Assembly (NCBI GenBank): GCA_902528215.1
Contig: CABZRR010000012.1
Span: 1 to 39,556, forward strand
Reading direction: 5' to 3'
From: an uncultured SAR86 cluster bacterium
GTDB taxonomy: Bacteria > Pseudomonadota > Gammaproteobacteria > Magnimaribacterales > D2472
Length of the DNA stretch: 39,556 bases
Both the position numbers and the translations under genes were made by a program. The number at the start of each line of letters is the position of its first letter. Within the stretch, counting starts at the first letter, position 1. The notes beneath the pieces were generated by a model. The model was not told the origin of the DNA and did no database searches. It saw only the letters and a list, made by a program, of their open reading frames with translations. Positions 8,009 to 15,675 of this stretch are shown one piece after another.

Positions 8009-9052
8009 TTACTCTAAATTTTGTAGATATTTTGTCGTAGCCATTTGATGCAGCCTGCTTTCAGTTCTGACCCATAAATTTTTTAGCTGATCACCAGAAT
8101 ATAAATTATTAATTAAATCTATATCATAAAACAATTTTATTTTTTGCTTTTCTTGATATGCAATATCTATAAAACTAATAAATCTTCTTATTTTATCAAT
8201 ATGATCATCGCTACAAATATAAAAATTATTGATAAAGACCCATTCAAAGGTTTTAACAATTTCAATAAAATCCTTAGCCCCACATGGTGATGAAAAGAAA
8301 TCATCGAAAGAAATCCAGAGTACTTTGTCAGAGCAGCCTAAACAATTAAAGGTTCTGGTATTTATTGAGAATTCAACCTGATTGGAAATATCTTTGCCAA
8401 AAGTCCTCAATAAAAAACCTCTGACACTCTCATCACCATTTCTATCTTCGTCAGAGCTATCAAACCTGGCAATTTCCCTAAGTCGATAATCCTCAGAACC
8501 AGATAACTCATGAATGAAAAAATTTTTATTAATAAAATTTATGGTTTGAAGAAATTTAGCTCTTTGAAGACCATCCTTGTAGAGGTTGTCAGGATGTGAA
8601 TTTGAAGAAATTAACAACCGCGTACCTGAATTAGACAATGCCTCAATTAAATTTCCTATAATCATTGCATCAGCAATATCCTCGATTTGAAATTCATCAA
8701 TAAAAATAATTTTATGCTCATAAGTTAAGTGCTTAACAACTTTTATCAGAGGATCACTGATGCCTGAAAAATCAGTCAATTTGTTATGCACAAGTTGCAT
8801 AAATTCAATAAAATGAAATTGTGCAGAATTTGAAAAATAACAATCTTGTATTTGTTGAAGCAACATTGTTTTACCTCTTCCAACTGAGCCCCAAAGATAT
8901 ACGTTACCAATCGATTGATTACTAAAAAATAATCTTTTCGGTTTATACATTGAGTCAAGCTCAATAAATTTCTTCAAGAACGCCATTTGCTCAACATCAA
9001 GATTTATACCTTGAGCGGATAATTTATCTGCAACAACTTTTATATCCTTCAT
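8009..9052 (-). CDS. zapE: ZapE/AFG1-family cell division ATPase
   Basis: ZapE is an AAA-like P-loop ATPase that associates with the Z-ring in E. coli and is related to mitochondrial AFG1/LACE1. The 347-residue protein has a Walker A GSVGRGKT at 55-62 and a Walker B IIFIDE ending at D119-E120, followed by FQIEDIADAMII, typical of the family. The ribosomal operon follows downstream and degS is divergent upstream, close to the E. coli and Pseudomonas context. Only 20 bases separate the zapE and degS start codons. Confidence 0.92.
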   Translation of the reverse strand: MKDIKVVADKLSAQGINLDVEQMAFLKKFIELDSMYKPKRLFFSNQSIGNVYLWGSVGRGKTMLLQQIQDCYFSNSAQFHFIEFMQLVHNKLTDFSGISDPLIKVVKHLTYEHKIIFIDEFQIEDIADAMIIGNLIEALSNSGTRLLISSNSHPDNLYKDGLQRAKFLQTINFINKNFFIHELSGSEDYRLREIARFDSSDEDRNGDESVRGFLLRTFGKDISNQVEFSINTRTFNCLGCSDKVLWISFDDFFSSPCGAKDFIEIVKTFEWVFINNFYICSDDHIDKIRRFISFIDIAYQEKQKIKLFYDIDLINNLYSGDQLKNLWVRTESRLHQMATTKYLQNLE

Positions 9053-9072
9053 ATTATTGATTTAATGATCAT

Positions 9073-10077
9073 ATGAGATTTTTTAATAATAAACTTTCAA
9101 GAATAAATTTTTTAATCTTGCTAGGCATAATGACATATCTTTATACAAATATGTCGAATGATGATGGTTATGTTGAAGCCATTTCAAAAGCTTCCCCCTC
9201 AGTCATTAACATTAGTTCTGTAAAAAATATTGAAGCTAGATTATTTGACAGGAGCTTAGAAAACATTGTTGTCGGCTCTGGAATCATAATTTCTAATGAT
9301 GGATACATTATTACTAATATGCATGTTATTGAGGGTAAAAGACTTATTAATGTTGAGCTAGATGATGGCCAAGTTTATACAGCCTCCATAATAGGTTTTG
9401 ATGAGAGGTCTGATCTTGCAGTCATCAAAATTTTGCCGTCAGAATCCTTAACCCCAATTGAAGTATCTAACAGCTCGTCAGTTCAAATAGGTGATCAGGT
9501 GATTGCAATTGGTAATGCATTTGGTCTAGGAAAAACATTTACTAGCGGAATTATAAGTGCGACTGGAAGAGATTATGGAAATCCATATCTTGAGCTTATT
9601 CAAACGGATGCTGCTATCAATCCAGGAAATTCTGGTGGGGCTCTGATTAATCACAAGGGAAATCTTATTGGAATGAATACAAAAATTTTTTCTAAAACCG
9701 GATCGTATACTGGAATTGGTTTTGCGCTCCCCGCAAATAAAATGATTGAAGTTGCCTCAGAGATTATTCAATATGGCTCGGTCAAGCGTTCATGGATTGG
9801 AGATTTTAGAGTTAAAGCAAAAAGGTTCTTGTTAAACAAAAAACCTACCTTTGGTTTAGAAATATCGGAACTCAAAAACTATGGCCCACTTTTTAATAGC
9901 GGGGAAATAAAGCCTGGAGCTATAATTTTGTCCATTAATAATGAATCGCCTACATGGGATAATTTAACTGAAGCTTTAAAAGATTCCTTTCCTGGAGATG
10001 AGATTGATTTCCAAATATTACAAAACTCAAATATAAAAGTTTATAAAGTTATTACTGAAGCTATTCCCACTCAATAA
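9073..10077 (+). CDS. degS: Membrane-anchored serine protease DegS/AlgW type
   Basis: DegS is the inner-membrane, periplasm-facing protease that senses misfolded outer-membrane proteins and starts the RseA/sigma-E response. The 334-residue protein has one N-terminal membrane helix (about residues 12-25) without a clear cleavage site. The trypsin-like domain carries triad residues H84 (TNMHVIEG), D114 (RSDLAVIK) and S187 (NPGNSGGA), and a single C-terminal PDZ domain follows from about 235. One PDZ and a membrane anchor favour DegS over DegP/DegQ. No rseA or rpoE is visible in this window, so the regulatory role is inferred. Confidence 0.92.
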   Translation: MRFFNNKLSRINFLILLGIMTYLYTNMSNDDGYVEAISKASPSVINISSVKNIEARLFDRSLENIVVGSGIIISNDGYIITNMHVIEGKRLINVELDDGQVYTASIIGFDERSDLAVIKILPSESLTPIEVSNSSSVQIGDQVIAIGNAFGLGKTFTSGIISATGRDYGNPYLELIQTDAAINPGNSGGALINHKGNLIGMNTKIFSKTGSYTGIGFALPANKMIEVASEIIQYGSVKRSWIGDFRVKAKRFLLNKKPTFGLEISELKNYGPLFNSGEIKPGAIILSINNESPTWDNLTEALKDSFPGDEIDFQILQNSNIKVYKVITEAIPTQ

Positions 10078-10078
10078 T

Positions 10079-10122
10079 TAACCACCTTGAACCATTGTAT
10101 TGAATTTGTTTCAAGGGTGTTA
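10079..10122. terminator. Weak hairpin between convergent degS and enoyl-CoA hydratase genes
   Basis: CCTTGAA (10085-10091) can pair with TTCAAGG (10110-10116), with extra outer pairing of AAC and GTT. It stands in the only untranslated space between degS and the convergent gene ending at 10185. No clean T-run follows on either strand, so it may be a poor or factor-assisted terminator. The remaining bases to 10184 show nothing else recognisable. Confidence 0.3.
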
Positions 10123-10184
10123 AAAAATGTGTATTTTTCTAAGTATCTTTCTGCTTTAATTTATTTTCATTCCAACTCAGCAGA

Positions 10185-10991
10185 TCAATCATCTTTCCAA
10201 ACAGGATCGCGTTTTTCTAAAAATGAGGTAATCCCCTCTTTAGCATCATCTGAAAGAGAATTCTCGGTCATTACTTTTGAAGTGTATTCATATGCTTCAG
10301 CTAGGCTCATTTCAGATTGCCGATAAAACGCATCTTTACCAATTTTGACTGTAGAAAGTGGCTTGGTTGCTATTTTTTTTGCAAGAGACATAACACTTTC
10401 ATTTAGTTCATTAGCGACTACATGATCATTAATTAAGGATATTCTCTTAGCTTCAGTTGCATCAATCATATCGCCCGTTAAAAGCATTCTCATTGAATCC
10501 TTTTTACTTAAATTTCTTGAGAGTGCAACCATTGGTGTCGAGCAAAATAATCCTATGTTTACTCCTGGAGTTGCAAATTTTGATGAATCAGAGGCTATTG
10601 CTAAATCACAACTAGCTACAAGTTGGCAACCTGCCGCAGTAGCAATTCCATCTATCTCTGCTATGACTGGTTTTGAGCATGAAATTATCATTTGCATTAA
10701 AGAAGAGCATAAATTGAATAGTTCTAAAAAATATGACTTGCCTTCATCTTCATTTCTTCTGGCATCAGTAAGTTCTTTTAAATTATGCCCTGAACAAAAA
10801 ACATCTCCGACTGCAGAAATAATTACAACTTTAATTGATTTGTCAGTTGATGCTTTTAATAACTGTTCTTTGATGTGCATGATCATCTTATCTGAGAGAG
10901 CATTTTTATTCTTAGGATCATTAAGCAGTAAACGAAGAATACCTTCAGAGGTTTGATAAGTCTCTAAAATTTTATTTGGATTGTCTTTCAT
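10185..10991 (-). CDS. Enoyl-CoA hydratase/isomerase family protein, ECHDC3-like
   Basis: This is a crotonase-fold protein of 268 residues from the ATG at 10991; a TTG at 11012 is possible but overlaps the upstream gene. The CoA-binding and oxyanion region reads KPVIAEIDGIATAAGCQLVA. Where true enoyl-CoA hydratases have a catalytic Glu (QPE), this protein has FATPGVNIGLFCSTP, with Gly at about residue 143. I recognise that stretch from the ECHDC3 subgroup, whose activity is not well defined. Classical hydration is therefore doubtful; another acyl-CoA reaction or a binding role is possible. It follows the CoA-binding protein gene by seven bases and is probably co-transcribed with it. Confidence 0.88.
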   Translation of the reverse strand: MKDNPNKILETYQTSEGILRLLLNDPKNKNALSDKMIMHIKEQLLKASTDKSIKVVIISAVGDVFCSGHNLKELTDARRNEDEGKSYFLELFNLCSSLMQMIISCSKPVIAEIDGIATAAGCQLVASCDLAIASDSSKFATPGVNIGLFCSTPMVALSRNLSKKDSMRMLLTGDMIDATEAKRISLINDHVVANELNESVMSLAKKIATKPLSTVKIGKDAFYRQSEMSLAEAYEYTSKVMTENSLSDDAKEGITSFLEKRDPVWKDD

Positions 10992-10998
10992 AATGTAA

Positions 10999-11406
10999 TT
11001 ATGTATTTTCAAGAATTTTTTTTGGGCATTGATCCATAATAACTTTTAAACCGGCATTACTTGCTATTGTTTCTGCCTCTTCACTATACAATCCTTCTTG
11101 TGTCCAAAAGATTTTAGCTTTTATTTTGATTGCTGCATCTACAATACTGGGTATATGCTCTTTAGCACGAAATACATCGACCATATCAATCCTCTCTTTT
11201 ATGGCTGAAAGATCAGGGTAACACTTCTGTCCTAAAATTTTATTATTTTGGATATTGGGATTTACTGGAAAAATTCTATAACCAAAATCTTGAAGAAATT
11301 TCATAACTTTATAGCTATCTCTTTCCGGTTTAGAACTCGCTCCAACAACTGCAATTGTTTCAACGTGATTTAATATTAATCTTAAATTATCTTTTTTATT
11401 TTTCAT
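10999..11406 (-). CDS. CoA-binding protein, YccU family
   Basis: This is a small Rossmann-fold protein of the CoA_binding family. The 135-residue product has the nucleotide-binding start TIAVVGASSKPERDSYKVMK near residues 17-36, then FPVNPN and the conserved late segment WTQEGLYSEEA. Its biochemical role is not established even in model organisms; CoA binding is a family-level inference. It lies 14 bases downstream of murA on the same strand and just before the crotonase-family gene, suggesting an acyl-CoA connection. Confidence 0.85.
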   Translation of the reverse strand: MKNKKDNLRLILNHVETIAVVGASSKPERDSYKVMKFLQDFGYRIFPVNPNIQNNKILGQKCYPDLSAIKERIDMVDVFRAKEHIPSIVDAAIKIKAKIFWTQEGLYSEEAETIASNAGLKVIMDQCPKKILENT

Positions 11407-11420
11407 AGGAGTTCAAGAAA

Positions 11421-12680
11421 CTAGTTCGGCAGTCTTGTTATATCTGCACCGAGATAAGAAAGCTTCTCTTCAATTCTTTCATATCCTCTATCTATATGAT
11501 ATATACGATCTACAACTGTTTCTCCATTAGCGCACAATCCTGCCAATATTAAGCTGGCAGACGCACGAAGATCAGTTGCCATTACTGGAGCTCCATTAAG
11601 TGAATCTACTCCTTTTACAAATGCGTTACTTCCTTTGATAGTTATGTCACATCCCATTCTATTTAACTCTTGAACATGCATAAACCGATTTTCAAATACA
11701 TTCTCTGTTACAACAGAAGAGCCATTAGACAGAGCGTTTAGGACAGTAAATTGTGCCTGCATATCAGTTGGGAAGCCTGGAAATGGAGCTGTAGAAATGT
11801 CCACTGGCAAAATAGAATCTTTATTCATGGAAAGTTTAATATCATCATTGTCTAGAGTAATTAAAGCTCCGCTTAACCTTAATTTGTCTAAAATATTATT
11901 CATTCTTGGTGCTTGCACATTTGATATAGTCACATCACCCCCAGTTATAGCCGCAGCAACTAGATATGTTCCAGCCTCTATCCTATCCGCTGGAATACTA
12001 AATTTTGTTCCATTTAGATTTTCAACACCATCAATGATAATTTCATCACTTCCAGCTCCTTTAATTTTTGCTCCCATAGAATTAAGAAAATCTGCTAAAT
12101 CCTCAACCTCAGGTTCTTTGGCAACATTTCTTAAAATGGTTTGACCTTTTGCAAGCACAGCAGCCATCATAATATTTTCAGTTCCCGTAACAGAAACTCC
12201 AGGAAAGCTAATATCACAACCAATTAATTTTTTCGAAGAAGCTTCAATATAACCATTTTTTAATTCTATCTTAGCGCCTAGTTTTTCTAGTGCATCTAAG
12301 TGAAAATCAACCGGTCTAGTTCCAATTGCACATCCTCCTGGAAGAGCAATTCTTGCGAAACCATGGCGTGCGACAAGAGAACCCAGTACTAAAATTGAGG
12401 CACGCATTGTCTTAACTAACTCATACCTAGCTTCAAAATCATGGAGTTTTGATGTTGAAATTATAAAATCCATGCCCTCATTTAATGTAATTTCAGCTCC
12501 CATTGAACCCAAAATTTCGAACATAGTTGTGATATCTTGAAGATAAGGTAAATTTTTAAAAGTAATTTGCTGATCAGTTAATATTGTTGCAGCTAACATA
12601 GGCAAGGCTGCATTTTTTGCTCCAGAACAAGAAATAGATCCAGAGAGTTTATTTCCACCAATAATTCTAAGTTTTTCCAT
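11421..12680 (-). CDS. murA: UDP-N-acetylglucosamine 1-carboxyvinyltransferase MurA
   Basis: MurA transfers enolpyruvate from PEP to UDP-GlcNAc, the first committed step of peptidoglycan synthesis in the cytoplasm. The 419-residue protein has the substrate-binding K22-N23 (GAKNAALP) and the active-site loop GGCAIGTRPVDFH with Cys117, the residue targeted by fosfomycin. Length is standard. It lies three bases after ibaG, a neighbourhood conserved across gammaproteobacteria. Confidence 0.97.
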   Translation of the reverse strand: MEKLRIIGGNKLSGSISCSGAKNAALPMLAATILTDQQITFKNLPYLQDITTMFEILGSMGAEITLNEGMDFIISTSKLHDFEARYELVKTMRASILVLGSLVARHGFARIALPGGCAIGTRPVDFHLDALEKLGAKIELKNGYIEASSKKLIGCDISFPGVSVTGTENIMMAAVLAKGQTILRNVAKEPEVEDLADFLNSMGAKIKGAGSDEIIIDGVENLNGTKFSIPADRIEAGTYLVAAAITGGDVTISNVQAPRMNNILDKLRLSGALITLDNDDIKLSMNKDSILPVDISTAPFPGFPTDMQAQFTVLNALSNGSSVVTENVFENRFMHVQELNRMGCDITIKGSNAFVKGVDSLNGAPVMATDLRASASLILAGLCANGETVVDRIYHIDRGYERIEEKLSYLGADITRLPN

Positions 12681-12682
12681 AC

Positions 12683-12904
12683 TTAACTCAATTCAGAAGG
12701 AGATTTTGTTTGCAAACTGAGGGCATGTAGTTCACCTGATTGAAAATGATCTTTTAGCGCGCCTAATACTAATTTATGTCGTTGAAGTGAATTTAAACCC
12801 TCAAATTTTTTGCTTACTATCAGGAGTTTTGAGTTGCAATCCTCTCCATCAAAGGAAATATCTGCTTCAGGAAATTTTGATTTAAGGAATTGAGTAATAT
12901 TCAT
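12683..12904 (-). CDS. ibaG: BolA-family protein IbaG
   Basis: IbaG is a small BolA-fold protein; relatives pair with monothiol glutaredoxin in iron-sulfur handling and respond to acid stress. The 73-residue protein has DISFDGEDCNSKLLIVSKKF in its first half and the family HKLVLGAL helix near residues 43-50, with the conserved His late in the protein (GELHALSLQT). Its place between mlaC and murA is the normal one except that mlaB is absent. Confidence 0.88.
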   Translation of the reverse strand: MNITQFLKSKFPEADISFDGEDCNSKLLIVSKKFEGLNSLQRHKLVLGALKDHFQSGELHALSLQTKSPSELS

Positions 12905-12924
12905 AAGGAAATTATAAATAAAAA

Positions 12925-13539
12925 TTAGTCGAGATCTGCATCAGAAGTCCAATGCTTTATTATTTCATCAATGTTTTCGTTATGCTCTTTTGCCAGAGCT
13001 TGAAATTGATTTCTAAAAGTAAGGCCCAAGTTCACTCCATTCACGATGATGTTAATAATTAACCAATCTCCACTTTTATTTTTTCTTACTTTGTAAGTAA
13101 TTGGATAAATATTACTTGCGGTAATTAAATTTTGTTTTACATCCTCAGTTTGTTTAATTTCAGAAACTTCTGGAAAAACAGTTACGATCCTCTGGTCTCC
13201 CCACTGAGCCAGAGTAGATGTGTATGTATCAAGCAATGAATCCTTAAAAGCTTGAATAAACTTAAGTCTTTGTGATTTTGATGATGCAAGATAATATTTT
13301 TTTCCCATAACACTTGCTCCAACCCTTCTAAAGTCAACCATTGGCTCAAATATCATACTAATTTTATCTTTAAATAATTCAGGATCTTTAGCAAAGAGCT
13401 CCTGATTATTAATTATTATCGAAACCATTTTTTGAGCTTGTGAATCAATAAATTCATGAGGATTAGATTCTCCAACAAGGCTCATGTGAATACAGAAAAT
13501 TGCAAGAAAAACCTTAATAGATTTAAAAGAGGGATTCAT
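12925..13539 (-). CDS. mlaC: MlaC-like periplasmic phospholipid-binding protein
   Basis: MlaC shuttles phospholipids across the periplasm between the outer-membrane MlaA complex and the inner-membrane MlaFEDB transporter. The 204-residue protein has an N-terminal signal-like stretch (IKVFLAIFCIHMSLVG) and family features: FEPMVDFRRVGASVMGKKYY near 69-88, and GDWLIINIIVNGVNLGLTFR near 158-177. The mlaF, mlaE, mlaD and mlaB genes normally beside it are not here: kdsD is divergent 38 bases upstream and ibaG is downstream. The transporter must be elsewhere if this works as in E. coli. Confidence 0.9.
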   Translation of the reverse strand: MNPSFKSIKVFLAIFCIHMSLVGESNPHEFIDSQAQKMVSIIINNQELFAKDPELFKDKISMIFEPMVDFRRVGASVMGKKYYLASSKSQRLKFIQAFKDSLLDTYTSTLAQWGDQRIVTVFPEVSEIKQTEDVKQNLITASNIYPITYKVRKNKSGDWLIINIIVNGVNLGLTFRNQFQALAKEHNENIDEIIKHWTSDADLD

Positions 13540-13577
13540 ATGGGTATCATAACATTAGTAAAAGTTATGAATAAGAT

Positions 13578-14552
13578 ATGAAAGAAAAGAATTTTATAGA
13601 CACAGCCATTAATGTTATTAAAACTGAAGCGAATGCTGTGAAGAGTTTAGCTGATCAAATTCGTCCTGATTTTGAGAGTCTTTGTAAAAGCATTCTTGAT
13701 ACTGAGGGAAAATTAATCTTGATGGGTATAGGTAAATCTGGGCATATAGCTCAAAAAATTTCTGCAACATTATCAAGCACTGGAACTTCATCATTTTTTA
13801 TTCATCCAACTGAAGCTGCGCACGGGGATTTAGGCATGATAAGTAAGAATGATTCAATTTTAATTTTATCAAACTCAGGTGAAACAAAAGAAATTATTGA
13901 GATTTTGCCGTCCTTAAAACGATCAACTTCTAACATATTTACACTAACAAATAATAATGAATCAACAATAGCTAAGGCTGGTAAAATTAATTTAACAATC
14001 AATGCACATGAAGAAGCGTGTCCATTAGATTTAGCACCTACTTCGTCAACAACAATTGCCTTAGTATTTGGAGATGCCCTAGCCATTGCTTTGTTAAATG
14101 CCAGAGGATTCAATAAAGACGATTTTGCAAGATCTCATCCCGCTGGCCAATTAGGGAAAAAACTTACAACCTTAGTTAAAGATCTAGCAGTCATGGATGA
14201 GAAAGCTCCCATAGTAGATCAAAAAACATCTCTGAAAGATGCATTGATAGAGATTACCGAAAAGAAACTTGGTGTGACCTTAATTTCAAATAATAAAAAA
14301 ATTGTTGGAATTTTTACTGATGGTGACTTAAGAAGGTGTTTAAATAATGAAATAGAATTAAATAAAACTCATATTAGAGATGTTATGACTGCTGAGTTCA
14401 AAAGCATTTCCAGCGATGCATTGGCCATAGACGCAGCTGAAATTATGGAAAAAAATAAAGTTTTTACACTGGTGGTTCATTCGTCAACAAGCGAAAATGA
14501 TTGCTTGGGGATCATCACTATGCATCAGTTGCTTGAAGCTGGGGTTGTTTAA
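13578..14552 (+). CDS. kdsD: D-arabinose 5-phosphate isomerase KdsD
   Basis: KdsD converts ribulose 5-phosphate to arabinose 5-phosphate, the first step to the lipopolysaccharide sugar Kdo. The 324-residue protein has a SIS domain (about 35-170, with MGIGKSGHIAQKISATLSST and PTEAAHGDLGMI) followed by two CBS domains (about 205-320, DVMTAEF in the second). Length is normal. It starts the kdsD-lptA-lptB-rpoN-mgtE run; the genes kdsC and lptC that usually follow it are absent at this place. Confidence 0.95.
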   Translation: MKEKNFIDTAINVIKTEANAVKSLADQIRPDFESLCKSILDTEGKLILMGIGKSGHIAQKISATLSSTGTSSFFIHPTEAAHGDLGMISKNDSILILSNSGETKEIIEILPSLKRSTSNIFTLTNNNESTIAKAGKINLTINAHEEACPLDLAPTSSTTIALVFGDALAIALLNARGFNKDDFARSHPAGQLGKKLTTLVKDLAVMDEKAPIVDQKTSLKDALIEITEKKLGVTLISNNKKIVGIFTDGDLRRCLNNEIELNKTHIRDVMTAEFKSISSDALAIDAAEIMEKNKVFTLVVHSSTSENDCLGIITMHQLLEAGVV

Positions 14553-14553
14553 A

Positions 14554-14955
14554 ATGTTAAAAAGTAAAAAAATATTTTTGATTTTTTTTGGATGTTTGTG
14601 CTCAACAGTTTTAATTTCTAAAGAAAGGCTTAATTCTCAAAATATTTCAATACAATCAGATGAGGTAACTATAGATGAAAAAGACCGCCTTTTAGCTTTT
14701 AAAGATAACATAGAAATAAAAATTGAAAATTATATTATTGAAGGTTCAAATGCCTTTCTTAGCCAAGATGAAGAAAAGCTAGAAATATATGGAAATCCAA
14801 CATCTATACAATCAAAGGATATGAATGGTGAGGCAGAAGTTTTAGTAATATATCCTAATAAATCAATTGATTTAATAGGAAATGCAAAACTAAAAAAAAA
14901 TGGGAATTTAATTACATCTGATCTTATTACCTACCAAATTAATTTAAATGAATGA
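14554..14955 (+). CDS. lptA: LptA-like lipopolysaccharide transport protein
   Basis: LptA forms the periplasmic bridge that carries lipopolysaccharide from LptC to LptD. I start at ATG 14554, one base after the kdsD stop, giving 133 residues with a hydrophobic signal (IFLIFFGCLCSTVLIS). The OstA-type repeating beta pattern is visible: ISIQSDEVTIDEKDRLLAFK, then GNPTSIQSKDMNGEAEVLVI and LIGNAKLKKNGNLITSDLIT. It is shorter than E. coli LptA (185), lacking the C-terminal tail. It overlaps lptB by eight bases, so the two are coupled. LptC is the alternative family, but the pattern after the signal peptide fits LptA better. Confidence 0.85.
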   Translation: MLKSKKIFLIFFGCLCSTVLISKERLNSQNISIQSDEVTIDEKDRLLAFKDNIEIKIENYIIEGSNAFLSQDEEKLEIYGNPTSIQSKDMNGEAEVLVIYPNKSIDLIGNAKLKKNGNLITSDLITYQINLNE

Positions 14956-15673
14956 TAGCTGTTTAAGCCTAGCAAATATAGAAAAAACAATTGGCTCAAA
15001 AAAAATTCTTTCTGATATAAGCTTCTCAGTTGGAAATAATGAAATTGTCGGATTGCTTGGTCCCAATGGAGCCGGGAAAACGACAGCTTTTTATATTGCT
15101 GCTGGTTTAATGTTTCCAAATCAAGGTAAAGTTTTAATTAGCAATAAAGATGTCACAAATGAGCCCATGCACGCTCGAGCTAATTTAGGCTTAGGTTATC
15201 TGCCTCAAGAATCCTCTTTATTTCCTGACCTAAGCATTGAAAAAAATCTTTTTGGAATAGCAGAGTTACTTAAGCTTGATCAAGAGCATAAGACACAAAA
15301 AGTCGAAAAAATTATCAATGAATTTGATTTAACTAAGATTCTTCAAGTCAAAGGTAGAATGCTGTCAGGGGGTCAAAGAAGGAAAGTTGAGATAGCAAGA
15401 ACACTAATTTGTGAGCCTGAAATAATACTTTTAGATGAGCCTTTTGCAGGCATTGACCCCATTGCTGTAGAGGAAATAAAGGAGTTACTTGTAGAACTTA
15501 CCAAAAAGAATATTTCAATTTTAATAACCGATCATAATGTTAGAGAAACATTAAGTTTATGTAAAAAGGCTATTATTCTGAGTGAAGGAATGGTTATTGC
15601 TGAAGGAAATGAAGAGTCCTTAAAGCAAAATGCTCATGTTAAGAAGGAATATTTTGGCAGGATGTTTTCCTAA
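14948..15673 (+). CDS. lptB: Lipopolysaccharide export ATP-binding protein LptB
   Basis: LptB is the cytoplasmic ATPase that powers LptFG-driven extraction of lipopolysaccharide. The 241-residue ABC protein has Walker A GPNGAGKT (38-45), signature LSGGQ (139-143), Walker B LLDEP (161-165) and the switch His in ITDHNVRET. Length matches E. coli (241). It overlaps the end of lptA by eight bases and is followed three bases later by rpoN, the usual order. Confidence 0.96.
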   Translation: MNDSCLSLANIEKTIGSKKILSDISFSVGNNEIVGLLGPNGAGKTTAFYIAAGLMFPNQGKVLISNKDVTNEPMHARANLGLGYLPQESSLFPDLSIEKNLFGIAELLKLDQEHKTQKVEKIINEFDLTKILQVKGRMLSGGQRRKVEIARTLICEPEIILLDEPFAGIDPIAVEEIKELLVELTKKNISILITDHNVRETLSLCKKAIILSEGMVIAEGNEESLKQNAHVKKEYFGRMFS

Positions 15674-15675
15674 AA

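Noticed and set aside
10087-10326. Open frame after degS
   Set aside because: Mostly the complement of the crotonase-family gene, with no recognisable features; the free part holds a hairpin.
10992-11012. TTG start for the crotonase-family gene
   Set aside because: It overlaps the upstream gene and has no better ribosome site; the ATG at 10991 is simpler.
14497-14553. Longer start for lptA inside kdsD
   Set aside because: The extra residues break the signal-peptide shape; the ATG at 14554 directly follows the kdsD stop and starts a proper signal.
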